Source of the DNA: Epiperipatus broadwayi
Lineage: Eukaryota > Onychophora > Udeonychophora > Euonychophora > Peripatidae
NCBI GenBank assembly: GCA_028023455.1
Contig: JAQFVV010012667.1
Span: forward strand, 482,501 to 546,500
Length of the DNA: 64,000 bases
Reading direction: 5' to 3'
Shown in pieces: positions 45,326 through 60,896 of this stretch. Position 1 is the stretch's first letter, and each line of letters begins with the position of its first letter. The notes below the pieces were generated by a model that saw only the letters and a program-made list of their open reading frames with translations, had not been told where the DNA came from and did no database searches. The position numbers and the translations under genes are program-made.

Positions 45326-45340
45326 CAACAACAACAATTA
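45168..45340. repeat. (AAT)n microsatellite with CAG/CAA block
   Basis: Starts inside an HR1 unit, at 'ttactattactaataataat', and continues as AAT. It is interrupted by an 'aacagcagcaacaacaac' block near 45210-45231 and ends in CAA repeats (45320-45337). The array appears to have expanded from HR1's own AAT-like stretch. Confidence 0.97.
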
Positions 45341-45697
45341 GTAAGTAAGTTATTGCAGTTCTTTTATAGTGAAAAAATATATCCATACAACTATTACAGT
45401 AACTGCACATTTCTCTGAATGGAAGAGTTCATCATCTTTTAAGTAATCTATCACATTATTTTACAACAAATATAATTATATAAATCTTGTATTATATTTT
45501 TAAATAAAATCTATGGGAACACAGTTTTTTCTGAAACTAACAGCACTAAAATCAGAAATAATATTTAAATATACCACTAAAGAAGTTGAATTATATAAGG
45601 TAAAAATTCTTGCATTAGTCAAGATTTATTTGAATGATTTTGGAGAGCAAAGATTATATGAGTCTATATTTTTTATTTAAATCACTAAACATCACAT
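45341..45697. other. A+T-rich DNA, no gene seen
   Basis: Short spacer between the HR1 and HR2 loci; nothing recognised. Confidence 0.6.
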
Positions 45698-45805
45698 TAT
45701 CACCATTTCTTATGTTTGCTCATAACTGTTATTAAAACAGGCAAAACTCTTCATATAGTAGTGCCACTCAGTGCAAGCTAGAGTAATCAATAGATGCCAT
45801 AAGGC

Positions 45806-45836
45806 TATTCTCAGCTAGTTTCTAGTTTGTGGCTTA
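45806..45836 (-). ncRNA. Truncated hammerhead motif (HR2, left arm)
   Basis: Minus strand shows CTGACAT, a degraded stem II, GAAA and CTAG, but the TC cleavage site and stem I do not follow: the sequence diverges right after CTAG. Inactive remnant. Confidence 0.45.
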
Positions 45837-45853
45837 TGTCAGTGCTCTCAGAT

Positions 45854-45908
45854 CCAAAGCTCCTCACTGACAAAAGCCACAAGCTAGAAACTAGTCTGGA
45901 GATATTGG
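45854..45908 (+). ncRNA. Hammerhead-like motif (HR2, right arm)
   Basis: CTGACAA (one core change at the G of CTGANGA), stem II AGC/GCT around CACAA, GAAA intact, CTAG, TC, and stem I with CCAA/TTGG outer helix. Compared with the 5804 copy, both sides of stem II changed (GGC/GCC to AGC/GCT) and pairing is kept. This looks like covariation, though two C-to-T type changes could produce it by chance. Confidence 0.6.
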
Positions 45909-46393
45909 ATGAGTAGGCATTAGATAGAGATTTTATGCACAAGCCTTATGGCATCTATTGTTTGCTCTGGCTTGCACTGAGTGGTACTACTGAATGAAGA
46001 GTCTTGCCTGTTTATTTTTCATTTTAGAAAATATTATTGTTATTCGTACTGCATTTCTTTTAATTCATAAACAGTAGTTTCTTTCAATAGAAATTAATTT
46101 TAAAATATATTATAATGATACAATTTACACCATTGCAAAAATGCTCATTAGTATAAATATATATGCACCAAGTAACATTTTTTTTTTAAAAAAAGATTAC
46201 TTTTATGATGACTTTAAGTCATCACTGAAAGATCAATAAACATCATGTGATTATTATTTCTTATGCTTGCTCTTAACTGTTATTAAAACAGGAAAAAATT
46301 TCTCTATATATATATTGCCACTCAGTGCAAGCTAAAGTAATTGATGGATGCCAGAAGGCTTGTGCATAAAATTCCCATCTAGTGCCTACTTAT

Positions 46394-46446
46394 CCAATAT
46401 CCCCAGACTAGTTTCTAGCTTGTAGTCTTTGTCACTGAGGAACTTT
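46394..46446 (-). ncRNA. Hammerhead-like motif (HR2), decayed
   Basis: Minus strand: the core reads GTGACAA after 'cctca', stem II is AGAC/GCTA (weak), GAAA and CTAG with TC are kept, and stem I is partly kept. Probably inactive. Confidence 0.5.
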
Positions 46447-46782
46447 ATATCTGAGAGCACTGCACCTAGATCTTAGGACCGAATGCAACCCTCCAGTAGC
46501 CACCTTTTATCTCTAAGCAATTACAAAACTATGAGACTAAAATTAAAAACACTATAATATTTTCAATCTAAGCTCATCAGCTTATATAGTCATATAAGTT
46601 TGAACCCAGTTCAGTATCTATATATTTTGGTGCCATTGGTTCTTTAATAACTATAGCCACCACTATTGAAAATATTATAGTGTTTTCAATTTAAGTCTCA
46701 TAGTTTTGCAGTTATGTAGAGATAAAAGGTGGCTGCTGGAGGGTTGCATTAGATCATAAGATCTAGGTGCAGTGCTCTCAGA

Positions 46783-46838
46783 TTCAAGGTTTCTCACTGA
46801 CATAGGCCACAAGCCAGAAAATAATCTGGAAATATTGA
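46783..46838 (+). ncRNA. Hammerhead-like motif (HR2), decayed
   Basis: CTGACAT core, a perfect GGC/GCC stem II with CACAA loop, GAAA, AATAA in place of CTAG, then TC. Stem III is no longer palindromic. Confidence 0.5.
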
Positions 46839-46956
46839 ATGAGTAGGCACTAGATGGGGATTTTATGCACAAGCCATCTGGCATCCATAGATTACTCTGG
46901 CTTGCACTGAGTGGCAATATTTATAGAAAACACCTAAAGATATAAAAGCAGCAGAT

Positions 46957-46972
46957 ATATATATATATATAG
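46957..46972. repeat. Short (AT)n run
   Basis: AT run of about 16 bp after the HR2 pair. Confidence 0.85.
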
Positions 46973-47459
46973 GGGATTTTTTTTACAAATATTAAACAAA
47001 ACTGTTTTTGCACAACCAGAATATTATGTTTAAGTGATTTTAATCAATTTACTTTTTGTTTTAATCAGCATATTTTATTTTGCTTTATTTTATGAAGTAA
47101 TCTCTGTCTTATTGCATAGAGTTTAGTAGTTGCACTTTGATTAAAATCTTAAGAAAAGAATGTTGTTCTTCAGTTTTTTTTAAATGTCAAAGTGTATATC
47201 TTATTAGCTAATAAAGGATACACTCTTGCTCTTTTTTATCCTGAGAGAAAAAATCATACAATTATTATCATTCTACAATTGGCTACCTTATGGTTCTTTC
47301 CTTTAATAATGCTAACGTTTGTAAAGAAATACCAAAGTGATCTTTATCATGCAATTAAGATATTTTTTATTATATATATATATATATTAATTCTAATATT
47401 CTCATGGATAAATGAATTCATCCTATTATTTCTGGGAGCTTCCATGTAATAAGAATATA
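46973..47459. other. A+T-rich DNA, no gene seen
   Basis: The 85-codon frame at 47192-47449 (+) is hydrophobic but has no family signature and spans a TA run (47376-47388). Not supported. Confidence 0.5.
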
Positions 47460-47745
47460 ATAACTAAATAAGTGACGTTTCAGTTCAACCTCAGAACTTC
47501 TTCAGCTATTTATATAAGGAAAATAGTTATATCCATATAAATATATTTACCTGTTTAAGGAGGTTTATGTAAACTTCTTTGTATCAATAATTTCAGCCTC
47601 TGTGTTGAAGCTACAATCTTTAGTGTCTACATAAACATATTGGATTATAAATAAAGATGGGATTCCACATTTCTTTTTAAAAAGAGGTTGTTTTGACAAC
47701 AGATTGACTGTTGATTGTTAATGATATATATATATATATATTTCC
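47460..47745 (-). repeat. HR5 repeat, probable short retroelement
   Basis: Holds a minus-strand hammerhead motif at its left end (47465-47512). At its right end 'tgttgattgttaatgatata' runs into an AT array. That right end and 'gtttatgtaaac' recur at 25420-25640. Boundaries are approximate. Confidence 0.6.
47465..47512 (-). ncRNA. Hammerhead ribozyme motif (HR5, minimal stem III)
   Basis: Minus strand: CTGAAGA (plus 47499-47505), stem II AGTTC/GAACT of 5 perfect pairs (plus 47494-47498 and 47482-47486) with loop TGAGGTT, GAAA (47478-47481), then CG (47476-47477) and TC (47474-47475). Stem III is thus only the dinucleotide CG. Stem I can form TAAATA/TATTTA at its outer part, but the inner pairs are poor. 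The core is intact and the GAAACGTC string is the form I associate with Penelope-like elements. Confidence 0.68.
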
Positions 47746-49515
47746 AAAACATGTTTTATAAAGTATATCTATAACTCATATGAATTGGTAAAATTGTCTT
47801 TAATTAAATAATTATGTAAAATATAGTGTTTGTTTTTGTTCTACGCACACTTGTTTATAAGAAAAAAAAATGCATTTTGCTTTGTAGTAAAGTTGACCAT
47901 TTTATTAATTTGATTTAGCTAAAAAAATAGTAATTGATTAGATTTAAGAGTCATCACTGGCCATTCATGAGATAAAAACTTAAAAAAAAAATAGTAGTAG
48001 TACTCACTGAATCATGATTCATTAATGAATTTAGGCAATAGTGAATAAAATGATGAAGACCAAATCATATTATTAGTAAACAAGAAAGATCACAGAATAA
48101 AATATTGTTCCCAGTTATATAAATAGAAAGAAGGAAATTATCAGATTACCATTCCAGGAAAAAAAAATCAAATTGTTCATAATTTATCTCCTATGCCATA
48201 TGCGTTAAATCTGAAATATCCATAAAAAATTTATGTGCTATTTTTTTTAGTAAATATATATACATTATTTCCACACATAAAAATAAAACACTTTGCATTG
48301 TATGAGTTTGCATGCTTGTTTGCCGTAGGTTGATTCAGGCTGACAGAGTCTTGGATTTTTTTTTTTTTAATCACAAGAAATCTTAAGATATTTATTTCAG
48401 GTATTTGTTTTCTAGACAATTTTTTTAGCCGTCATATATTGGTTGGAAAATGAATATTATAGGATGTGTCCTAGATTAACATGGCTTGTCCAAAAGAATG
48501 GTATATCACAGTCTGTGACAACAAATTATACAATTATAAGACAATGTGGATTTTACTTCTGATATGATTTATATTTACCATTTATTATACACATCCATAT
48601 ATATATATGAAGATGTGTTACATGTGATAATATCTTTTAAATATATTTATTTATCATTAGACTACAAACGATGACGTTAAATTTATATTCATTTATTTAA
48701 ATATAAACTACAAATAAATTTTAATTGTAGTGATAGATTACTCATGCAGTATTGTAAATTTATTTTTATCCATTCACTGATAATATTGTCCGGCTTTGTC
48801 TTTCGATTCCCTTATTCTGTATTTTGCTTTTGTCTCGCTAAACTAAGAGCTGAAAAATATTTAAAAATCATAAAATGTTTAGATATAAGGGGTAGCAAAA
48901 ACTCTGGTTGATGTTTCATGCGATTATTGTTCAAGATTAATGATACATTGTGCTTAAAAATATCCAGTATGTTTTATAGAAATAAAAAATATCTATAAAA
49001 TTATTAGAGCATATATATAAGAAAGAAAGAGTGAACATAACTTTAGTGATTTGTAATTTTCAAAATTGCTATAATGATGTTTATCAGCTTCACTCCTTGT
49101 GCCTGGGTAAATCACTTTTAAAGGAGTCATATGATTTACGCTGATGTATTCTTAATTTTTTTTTGTTTTGGTAATGCACATAGAAAGTTTATCTTAATAG
49201 CTTAGTTGTGCAATTAGAGCTGATAGAATTTGAAAATTATACCTTTTTTAAAAAAAAAAGTATAAGTGTCATACAAATTTATTTTACTAATGTGAAAAAC
49301 CCTTTATGATGGAATTCAATGTTTTGTTGTTTAACATTTTTAAATACATACAAATTCTCATCCGGATTTTAAAAATAAAAAAAAATAAAAACTAAATTTA
49401 TTAAAAAGGCTAAACCTAAAGCAGAAATATATATATATTGAAGAATTTCATTTTTGGAAAAGTAATGCTTTAAAGATCCTTGACTTTTTTTTTTGGAATT
49501 GCAAATAAGTCCAGA
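47746..49515. other. A+T-rich DNA, no gene seen
   Basis: Contains A- and T-runs (48351-48369, 49251-49259, 49485-49494). The 48231-48419 (-) frame has no motif. Nothing else recognised. Confidence 0.55.
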
Positions 49516-49624
49516 TTTTTTTTTTTCATATGTCGTAGTATCGGCCGAGACGCGAACCCACAACCGTCTGCAACCAACTACTTGCTTGTATGGCAGCTGC
49601 GATACCTCTCGGCTAACAACGCAA
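49516..49624 (-). mobile_element. tRNA-derived SINE, type II tRNA head
   Basis: Minus-strand head at 49536-49622 with A-box 'tagccgagaggt', a longer variable region as in Leu/Ser-type tRNAs, and B-box 'gggttcgcgtct'. It is followed by 'gacatatg' and an A-run (plus 49516-49531). The tail matches those of the tRNA-Gly-like SINEs at 18557 and 58044 although the head differs. The open frame at 49493-49678 that crosses it is incidental. No clear target duplication. Confidence 0.7.
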
Positions 49625-51934
49625 GACGATTATTTTTGTTTTAGACTGCAAGCCTGGTCGATTTCCAAAATCAGGTGATAAATGAGTATTTATTATTTTA
49701 AGTTTAAAGAGTAAAATAGGGATCGAAAACAACTTTTATTTCAAGATATTTGGCGATCCAAATGAATAGAGCTTTCTTTCCCACTGCTTAAAAGCAACAA
49801 AAAACATTATTACTGTGCTATTTAAAAGCTATTTTATCTTTAACAGCATATATATAATATTTAAAATTTTTATAAAAGAGTTTTGTTGAAAATAGAAAAA
49901 ATACAATTAACTTGTGTAAAATCTTGAGAAAAATAAAATGATTTTGGACAATATACTAGACAAACATAATAATAATAAAAGACTATAGAATGTAAATAAA
50001 ATGACACAGAAAAATAGTTTGGAGATAATTTGCATTTGTTCTTTTCTTGTAATGGTACATAAATGAGAAAAAAGGATCATGTACTTATAAGTATTTAACT
50101 CTTATTTTATGGTCATATATATATATATGTACGTATGTGAATGATATTCATATAGTAAGCGAATAATGTTGTAATGTACATATTTACTTGCTTTCTTTAG
50201 CCGATAGAATGTTTGCGTTATGAATAGAAACTCAACGATATTTGGAATGATTTAAAAATTTTCAAAGGCTGCAGATTATTTATTTGCAACCCATTTTAGT
50301 TACAATTTTTATCTTATTTGGTAATCTCTCAGCTTCGATTAATTTATTCCTGCCATATTATTGTCAATTTATTGGTTCTCACTTTTTTTTAAGTCAAAAG
50401 TATTTGTTATCTATATTTACATTAACAACAATATGATTGGTACAACGTATCATAATTTTTGACCGTAAAAAAAAAAAAAAATCATTGTGCTCAGAAAGAA
50501 GAGGAAGAATTTATTTAGATTTAAAATTTATGCACTGACTCTCCCTCCCCCCTCCTGAAACATAACGTCCAAGATTTCGTATTTTTCAATTTTACTTATT
50601 TTTATATTTTTTCCCCTTCAATTTATGTTTGTGATTTTTCTCTAAAGTTTAACTCGCAACATTTTCTATTAACACAAAAATTGATTAATTGTGTAATTAT
50701 TACTATGATATGCAAATATTTTGCATAAATTTGAATGTAATTACTTTTCTAGTAGAATACAATCCTTTATTAATAACCTAATTAATGTTTAATGATAATT
50801 ATTAGTGTATTTATTTAAAGATGATGCTGTTAAATGTGTGTATGTGTGTGCAGAAAATTTGGACTTGTTGATTACATTGTATTAATCTCTCATTTTTGTT
50901 GTGGCATATTAATCCATTTTATTTATTCAGTAATATGTTAGCATTATGACTGTCCCCGGAAAGATTTAAAATTTTTATATATTGCATAAATTATCGGTTT
51001 TTAAAAAATAAAATTTCATTTGACTTTTTAGTCCAGCTCTTATTTTGTTAATCTTCTACTCCTAATGTTTTAACTACTTGTTATGCTACCATTTATATAG
51101 CTTACTTTTGACTCCCCTTTATTAATATTTACGGTTCTGTATAGGTGGATAAATAATCTGCAGTGTTCGTATTGTTTTTCTTAGTGTTCAATTCTCAGCT
51201 CCTTTAAGAAATTTCTGAAACTTTTTATTTTTTTTTAAGCACCCCTATTTTTTTTTAGATCTCCCAAGTTTATTTAACATTAATTTTATTCAATATGAAT
51301 CTGCCTGAATTAATTAATTTGATCAAAATCTTTATAACTATTAATTTATTTGAATTCATTATTATCAGTTTTTATTTTTTTAAAAGAGTCATCGAACATT
51401 ACTTTGGTTTTAATTTTATATTTTCATCTTTCTTGCTTTCACTTGATATCTCTTGTAATATTTCCTGTATTTCGAAAATATTATTAGTGAAAAACAATCA
51501 CATTTGCAAAATTTAGATGACTGAACATATTTGCTTCTTTTGTTGTGCTTTTTAATTCACAAAGCACTTGTGTGAAACCGCTGTAAAAAGTTTTGCAGAG
51601 GTGGGATGACGTCCTTTTCAATGTGAATCTTTTAGTGGCATTATTATGATTTGTTAAATGTTTTTCAGAATATAATAACATATTATTAAACTATAAAAAT
51701 AAAACCAGGACAAAAATGAATTGTTTGATTTATGCGTTTTGTGTGTGTGTTTAGTTTACACTTTAGAGTACATGTTTCTGGAGAGGTAGAGTGGCGATAT
51801 CATTAGGAAAATGAAATTTTATTGACCTTTATGATACTTTTTTTTTTAAATTTCTAAAATTACTTATATTCCTTACTTACATTCTTTTTAATATTTGAAA
51901 TACAGGCACTCTTCATATACCTAGAGCCTAATTA
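49625..51934. other. A+T-rich DNA, no gene seen
   Basis: A short AT run at 50107-50129. Composition is slightly less biased at 50500-50660. Frames at 51295-51516 (+) and 51484-51681 (-) carry no motif. Confidence 0.5.
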
Positions 51935-52183
51935 TTAATATAGGAGATTTGAACTCAGACTTTCAAGCACCATTCAACTATCCACACTATCTCATATCAC
52001 TGCTACACTTGATCACACACATGGTCATCTGGAGCAAATGATGAGTGCTGGCTCAGCACAAAATATGTACATTAGTTATTATTGATCTTTTCTACATATG
52101 TGTTGTCATGTGTGTCAGTAATATGAGATAGTGTGGATAGTTGAAAGGTGCTTGAAAGTCTGAGTTCAAACCCCCATTATTTA
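51935..52183. repeat. HR3 foldback, second copy
   Basis: The arms about 51948-52002 and 52116-52170 are inverted copies ('ctgagttcaaa' end). The middle carries one decayed hammerhead. Word order matches the 13753-14275 element ('gactttcaagcac' versus 'gactttcacatg'; 'tcttttctacatatg' versus 'tcttttcaacatatg'). There is no (AAT)n here. Confidence 0.75.
52022..52083 (+). ncRNA. Decayed hammerhead motif (HR3, second copy)
   Basis: ATGATGA core (52038-52044), strong stem II GTGCT/AGCAC (52045-52049 with 52055-52059), AAAA instead of GAAA, then a TGTACA palindrome. Stem I is partly lost. Likely inactive. Confidence 0.5.
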
Positions 52184-54010
52184 CATTCTTCATTTTAGTA
52201 TTAATAAATTATTCTTGTATTGATCTGCCTGAGATTGTCCATAATGCAATATTTAAAAAAATAGCCTGCATTTTTTACCTTAAAAGTGCATGGCATCTGA
52301 ATAAATAGCTAATACAAAACATACTATTTTTGCATACTTCTTAGACAGTTTGTCAAAAATTTAATCGCAAATGTTCTGATTATATTATCCTCTGTCAAAT
52401 ATTTATAAATGGAGTGCAATGTTATCGTTTTTCCAATTAAAAAATATTTTTATTAAATGCTATAGAAATAAGCATATTTTGATATAAAGTTTAATAATGG
52501 AAATATTCTGCTCTAACATGATAATAAAAAGGACTTACAATTTTTATCTTCTTGTTATTTTCAATTTCATAAGTTAAAGAACTATAAAGATAAGTATATT
52601 CATCCATTATTTCCTCTGGTATAGTAGCAGGACAAGTTTAAAAACTAAAAATTTCTGGATCAAAACATCACCTGTCACTTTGGCACTTAAAAATCCCATG
52701 ACTTCCTGAGAAATAATCATTCATTTATATGTATATATACTTTTGTAATTATATTGTAATATTTTGTGCATTAATATCAATACTTTTTGAAAGCATGAAA
52801 ATATTTAAATACTTATTAAGTCCTTAAATGTATATTTGGTTTACAATTACTATTTTCAAAGGCAAATATTAAACAACAAAAGTATTATTAAGGCAAAAGT
52901 CTGTTCTACTGTAAAAATGTATTAAGGATTCACTTAATACAAATTTTGAATTTTTTTCTTGTACTTATTAATCACAAAAATATATATTATTCTACATACA
53001 TAGCTAAGATATTCAGTTTTTTAATGTAATAGTGAATTATCATAATTTTATAAAAGCATATTATGTTTTTTTATTTAAAAATTTAATATATATATATATA
53101 TATAATATTAAATAATGTTAATATTATTGTGTATATATAATGGGTATCAACTGTTTTTCAGGCTGCTAATAACGTTGGTTATGTCAGAAATATATGTCCA
53201 GCAGAGATTGGTTGAATTTTTCATCAATCATTACCACTTAGAAAAATCACAGAAAATATCTATAATTATATAAATTACATTTACATTATTTAGTAATATA
53301 TAAATATTTTTCACAACAAACAAATTAATAATAAAGGCTTCATATTATATTGGTAGTCACATTCATTTTTCTAGGTTCAAACCCTGCTTGTGTAAAACTT
53401 GGATTTTTTTAAGTCAAGATAAACTAAAAAAAAATCATTCAGGTATTGAGTCTATAAGCAATTTAGCTATTTTATTCTGTTATAAAATAAAAAAATAAAT
53501 ATTGAGTGATTATAAACTAAAAAGACAAGGGTGAAAATTTCTAAAACACATTTATATATCAGTAATTATTTTTAAATGGCATTTTGTAAGACATATTTTT
53601 GTTTATTTATTTATATTTCTTATTTTATACAATAATTCTTCTGATTGGTTGCTTTTTTTGGAATATTGCAAATGTTATGCAAATGACATATACTAATCAT
53701 AGCTAATAAAACTTATAAATAATTAATTATAACAAGAATCATAATGTATTTTGTTTTTTTTTAAATGCTTACTATTTTTTTTCCTTTATGAAATAGATAA
53801 ATAGATTTTTGATAAAGTTTTTGCTGTTTGTTGTCTTAAGTTGATTTATGTATATCCATATATTTTTAATTAGTCAAGGACATAAACCACAGAGCAGTTG
53901 GAAATTGTTTTATGAAAATCAAATTAATTTGTTCAAATATCAAATTTGATAGCAATTCTATAATTATAAAAATAATTTCCTATTAACAAAAGGCTACAAT
54001 TGTACAATTA

Positions 54011-54011
<1 letters not shown>
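52184..54011. other. A+T-rich DNA, no gene seen
   Basis: AT run at 53088-53104. No reading frame or repeat recognised. Confidence 0.6.

Positions 54012-54098
<87 letters not shown>
54012..54098. repeat. (AT)n microsatellite
   Basis: Pure AT array of about 87 bp. Confidence 0.97.
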
Positions 54099-58023
<3,925 letters not shown>

Positions 58024-58139
58024 AAAAGCAATACATTTGTCAAGCGTTGGTGGCCTAGCTGCTAGCATAGCTGCTCTCTAAGCAGTTGTCTCGGGATTCA
58101 CTTTCTGACCGATGCTTTGACATAAAAAAAGCAATAAAT
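58024..58139 (+). mobile_element. tRNA-Gly-like SINE with target duplication
   Basis: Plus-strand head 58044-58115 ('gcgttggtggcctag', acceptor-like end 'gaccgatgc'), related to tRNA-Gly but with TCTCTAA in the anticodon loop. The tail is 'tttgacata' plus an A-run. A 13-bp flanking duplication with one mismatch, 'aaaagcaatacat' (58024-58036) and 'aaaagcaataaat' (58127-58139), supports retrotransposition. Confidence 0.8.
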
Positions 58140-59020
58140 GTAATTAAAATATTATTTGCCAATTAATGTTCTTCCTAACTTAATTCAATATCTACATTAG
58201 AAGCAGTATTAATACATTTCTATCATTCTGCTTCTGTTCTATTTATTATATACATGAGTAATCAGTTGGCACTAGGCAAAAGTGTCAAAGTACGTCTTCC
58301 AATTTAGATGATGGTTATTAACCATATATCAGTGCTAAACGTTAATAGCTGAAAAATAGTTTGATATTTGTTTGATAATATCACTTGGGATTAATTTATT
58401 ATTCATTATTATAATAAAAGTGCCTTGAAAATAGCTATTTGATTTTATTTAGATTCAATAAATATACACTTTACATTAAAATAATGTTTTTTTAAAAAAA
58501 AAAAACCTTTGTAATAATAAGTACAATGAAGTTTAATACTTGCATACTACTGCATTAATTTACTTTTACTTACAAATTTTTTAATAAAATTAATTACACT
58601 ATAGTGATTATTTTCAGCTACATTATTAAATAATAAACTTTTTACATCATTTTTAAGCTGAAAGGAAATATCTTTAAGTTGAAGTAAAGATAAGAACAGT
58701 CTTCTTTATTATATATATTTTTGAATTTCCTATATTAAGATATTATCATTGTAACCTACATTTACTGATATTGTAGCAAATAATATCTATCTATAACTAA
58801 AAATTAAATTGTTACAATCTAATTGGGATATGTCATGTAATTAATAAACAGTAAGATTCTAAAGATATGTTTTCAGTCATCAATCCACTTCTATCTATAG
58901 TTTATATTTGTTTAATTTTTGAGTTCCCAAAGTAAGACATGAATATACAAACTCTATAATAATATTGTATAATTTTTGATCTTAGCAAGCGAGTCAATAT
59001 TACAGAAAAAAGTACACCCT
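58140..59020. other. A+T-rich DNA, no gene seen
   Basis: An A-run near 58493-58505. No reading frame recognised. Confidence 0.55.
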
Positions 59021-59299
59021 TAAATATTGAAAAACAGTTGGGACAACATATTATAAATATTATTATTTGGGTTGGTATAAAAAAATAAGATCAAAAAAAA
59101 TGGATAGCACAAGAGAAATGACATTATTGGAAGTATGATAAAATGCTTGGGAATAAATTTCAACATAACATACATAAAAATAAAGCAAAAGTTTGACATA
59201 ACAAAAATAAAAAAGTTTTTATTATATTAAAAATAAAAAAGTTTGAGATAAAGAAGAATTGAAAAAGTATAACATATTTGAAGACAGAGAAGTTGTTCT

Positions 59300-60640
59300 A
59301 CATAATATATTGAAAATAAAAAAAATAATATTCTTTACAACTTGGAATTAGAGAATCAAAATGGAATAGCTCCAACAACAAAGGAGATATTATGGGAAGA
59401 ATACAGCTCTGTGACAATTAAAAAACCACAAATAGTTGAAAGAAAAGACAAACACTGTGACATAGAAATATTATGAGTATGATGAAAAAATTGAAGTAAA
59501 AAAATGGATCCAAGTCAGTGCTCAATAGAAGAATTTAAGCAGAAAATGAATCAAAATCAGTGCTCAATACAAAAATTAAAAGAGAAATTGGACACAATAA
59601 ACATGACATAATGTAAACATTTAAACAAAAATTAGCATTCAATGGAGCAAAAGTTGGATCAAATCAATGTTCACTATAAAAATTAGAACAAAGTCAATAA
59701 AAAAAAAACAAGAAAATAATTTCAACATGGTATACATTCAATGGAACAAATTTTAGACCAAAGTACTCAGATATTAAAGTAAAGTGAGAATAGGTGGATG
59801 AAAAAACTGGATCAGATAGAAAAAAACATTGAAAGTAATGAAAATGGTCATGTTGGCAGCTATAAATGTGATATTGTCTCCATTAAAAAAATTTTGTCAA
59901 GGCCATACAAATAAGATGGAAAATGAATATAATCAAGACAATGCTCAAAAGCTTATAAAAATAAAAAAGTACTAATTGATAACAGCAAAAGTGTTACTGA
60001 CAGAGATAAATGTAATAAAAACAATAGTGACCTTATGATGGAACATGTCCTAGAAGAATGTGTAGAACACTCAAATCAAAATATAGAAATTAAAAAAGAT
60101 AAAATTGAAGAAGATAAACCTATTGAGTTAAAAAAAAGGAAAATGGTGAAATAAAATTATTAAAAGAAATGGAAGAATTAGAAATTGAAAAAGAACAAGT
60201 AATAAAAGATGTCCCAAGAACAAGAAAAGCTATAGATAGAAAATGTGAAGGAACAAAAGTTGAATAAACAAATAACAGATTTAATAAGACAAGTGAATGA
60301 GAATCATAATCACTTGGACTATTGTGAAGTTGGCTTAAAAGCTGGCATGAAGCACTGTCATAAATAAAAATCAGGGGATATTGAGACATTTATTGATTTA
60401 ACTGATGGAGAAATTTTGTATTTACAAAACAAATTTTCTTCCTATAAAAACAGGGTTGTGGTTTTACCAGGTATTTTGATTATTCTTTATATAGTATAGC
60501 AGCTGCTGATATAATTAAAAAGCCTAAAACTGAATTTGGTGGGATTAATGATGAAATCAATATTTTAGAAAATAATTTATCTAACACTGAAAATACAGTT
60601 CAAAGACTTCAGTATGAGCAACAAGTTATTTTTTAGGATT
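59300..60640 (+). pseudogene. Decayed coiled-coil reading frame
   Basis: Strongly A/G-biased on the plus strand. Consecutive open segments in shifting frames encode heptad-like K/E/Q-rich peptides. At 59504-59611 QCSIEEFKQKMNQN is followed by QCSIQKLKEKLDTIN, a roughly 15-residue repeat echoed downstream as HSMEQKLDQIN. Near 60020-60240 lie EHVLEECVEH and LLKEMEELEIEKEQVIKD, joined by a frameshift near 60140. Near 60270-60365 is QITDLIRQVNENHNH, then FIDLTDGE near 60390. The last segment ends in LENNLSNTENTVQRLQYEQQ near 60625. It looks like one dead gene, possibly the ORF1 or gag-like protein of an element; the family is not recognised. Confidence 0.5.
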
Positions 60641-60821
60641 TCTTCACATATTTACATTATGTTCAAGCTGAAACATAAAACTTTCAGAAGTAATTTTATC
60701 CAAGACAATTACAATTGAAAAATGTACTATAAGCCAACAAATAGTGACAGTATCTTATAAGAATGACTTTGTCCAGCCATTTAAAGAATACATATTACAT
60801 ATGTAAATTATTAAGGCTCTC

Positions 60822-60825
<4 letters not shown>

Positions 60826-60893
<68 letters not shown>
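60826..60893. repeat. (AT)n microsatellite
   Basis: Pure AT array just downstream of the dead coiled-coil frame. Confidence 0.97.

Positions 60894-60896
<3 letters not shown>

Larger units (their letters stand above)
45698..46030. repeat. HR2 inverted pair
   Basis: The left arm (about 45698-45840, minus sense) and right arm (about 45845-46030, plus sense) both carry the HR2 3' flank ('agtgcaagctagagtaatca' and complement) and end in 'caggcaaaactcttc' or its complement. The left ribozyme is truncated. Confidence 0.85.
46237..46935. repeat. HR2 long inverted pair with HR1-like loop
   Basis: The arms 46305-46565 (minus sense) and 46665-46920 (plus sense) surround a loop of about 100 bp. The arms match across the whole HR2 unit, including 'aaaggtggctgctggagggt'. 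The loop ('gaacccagttcagtatcta' and 'aactatagccaccac') is alignable with the body of HR1 ('gaacttaattcagatactcc', 'agctaaagccacaac'), which links HR1 and HR2. Confidence 0.85.

Noticed and set aside
46675-46917. An 80-codon minus-strand frame
   Set aside because: It lies entirely inside the right arm of the HR2 inverted pair and reads antisense through the ribozyme.
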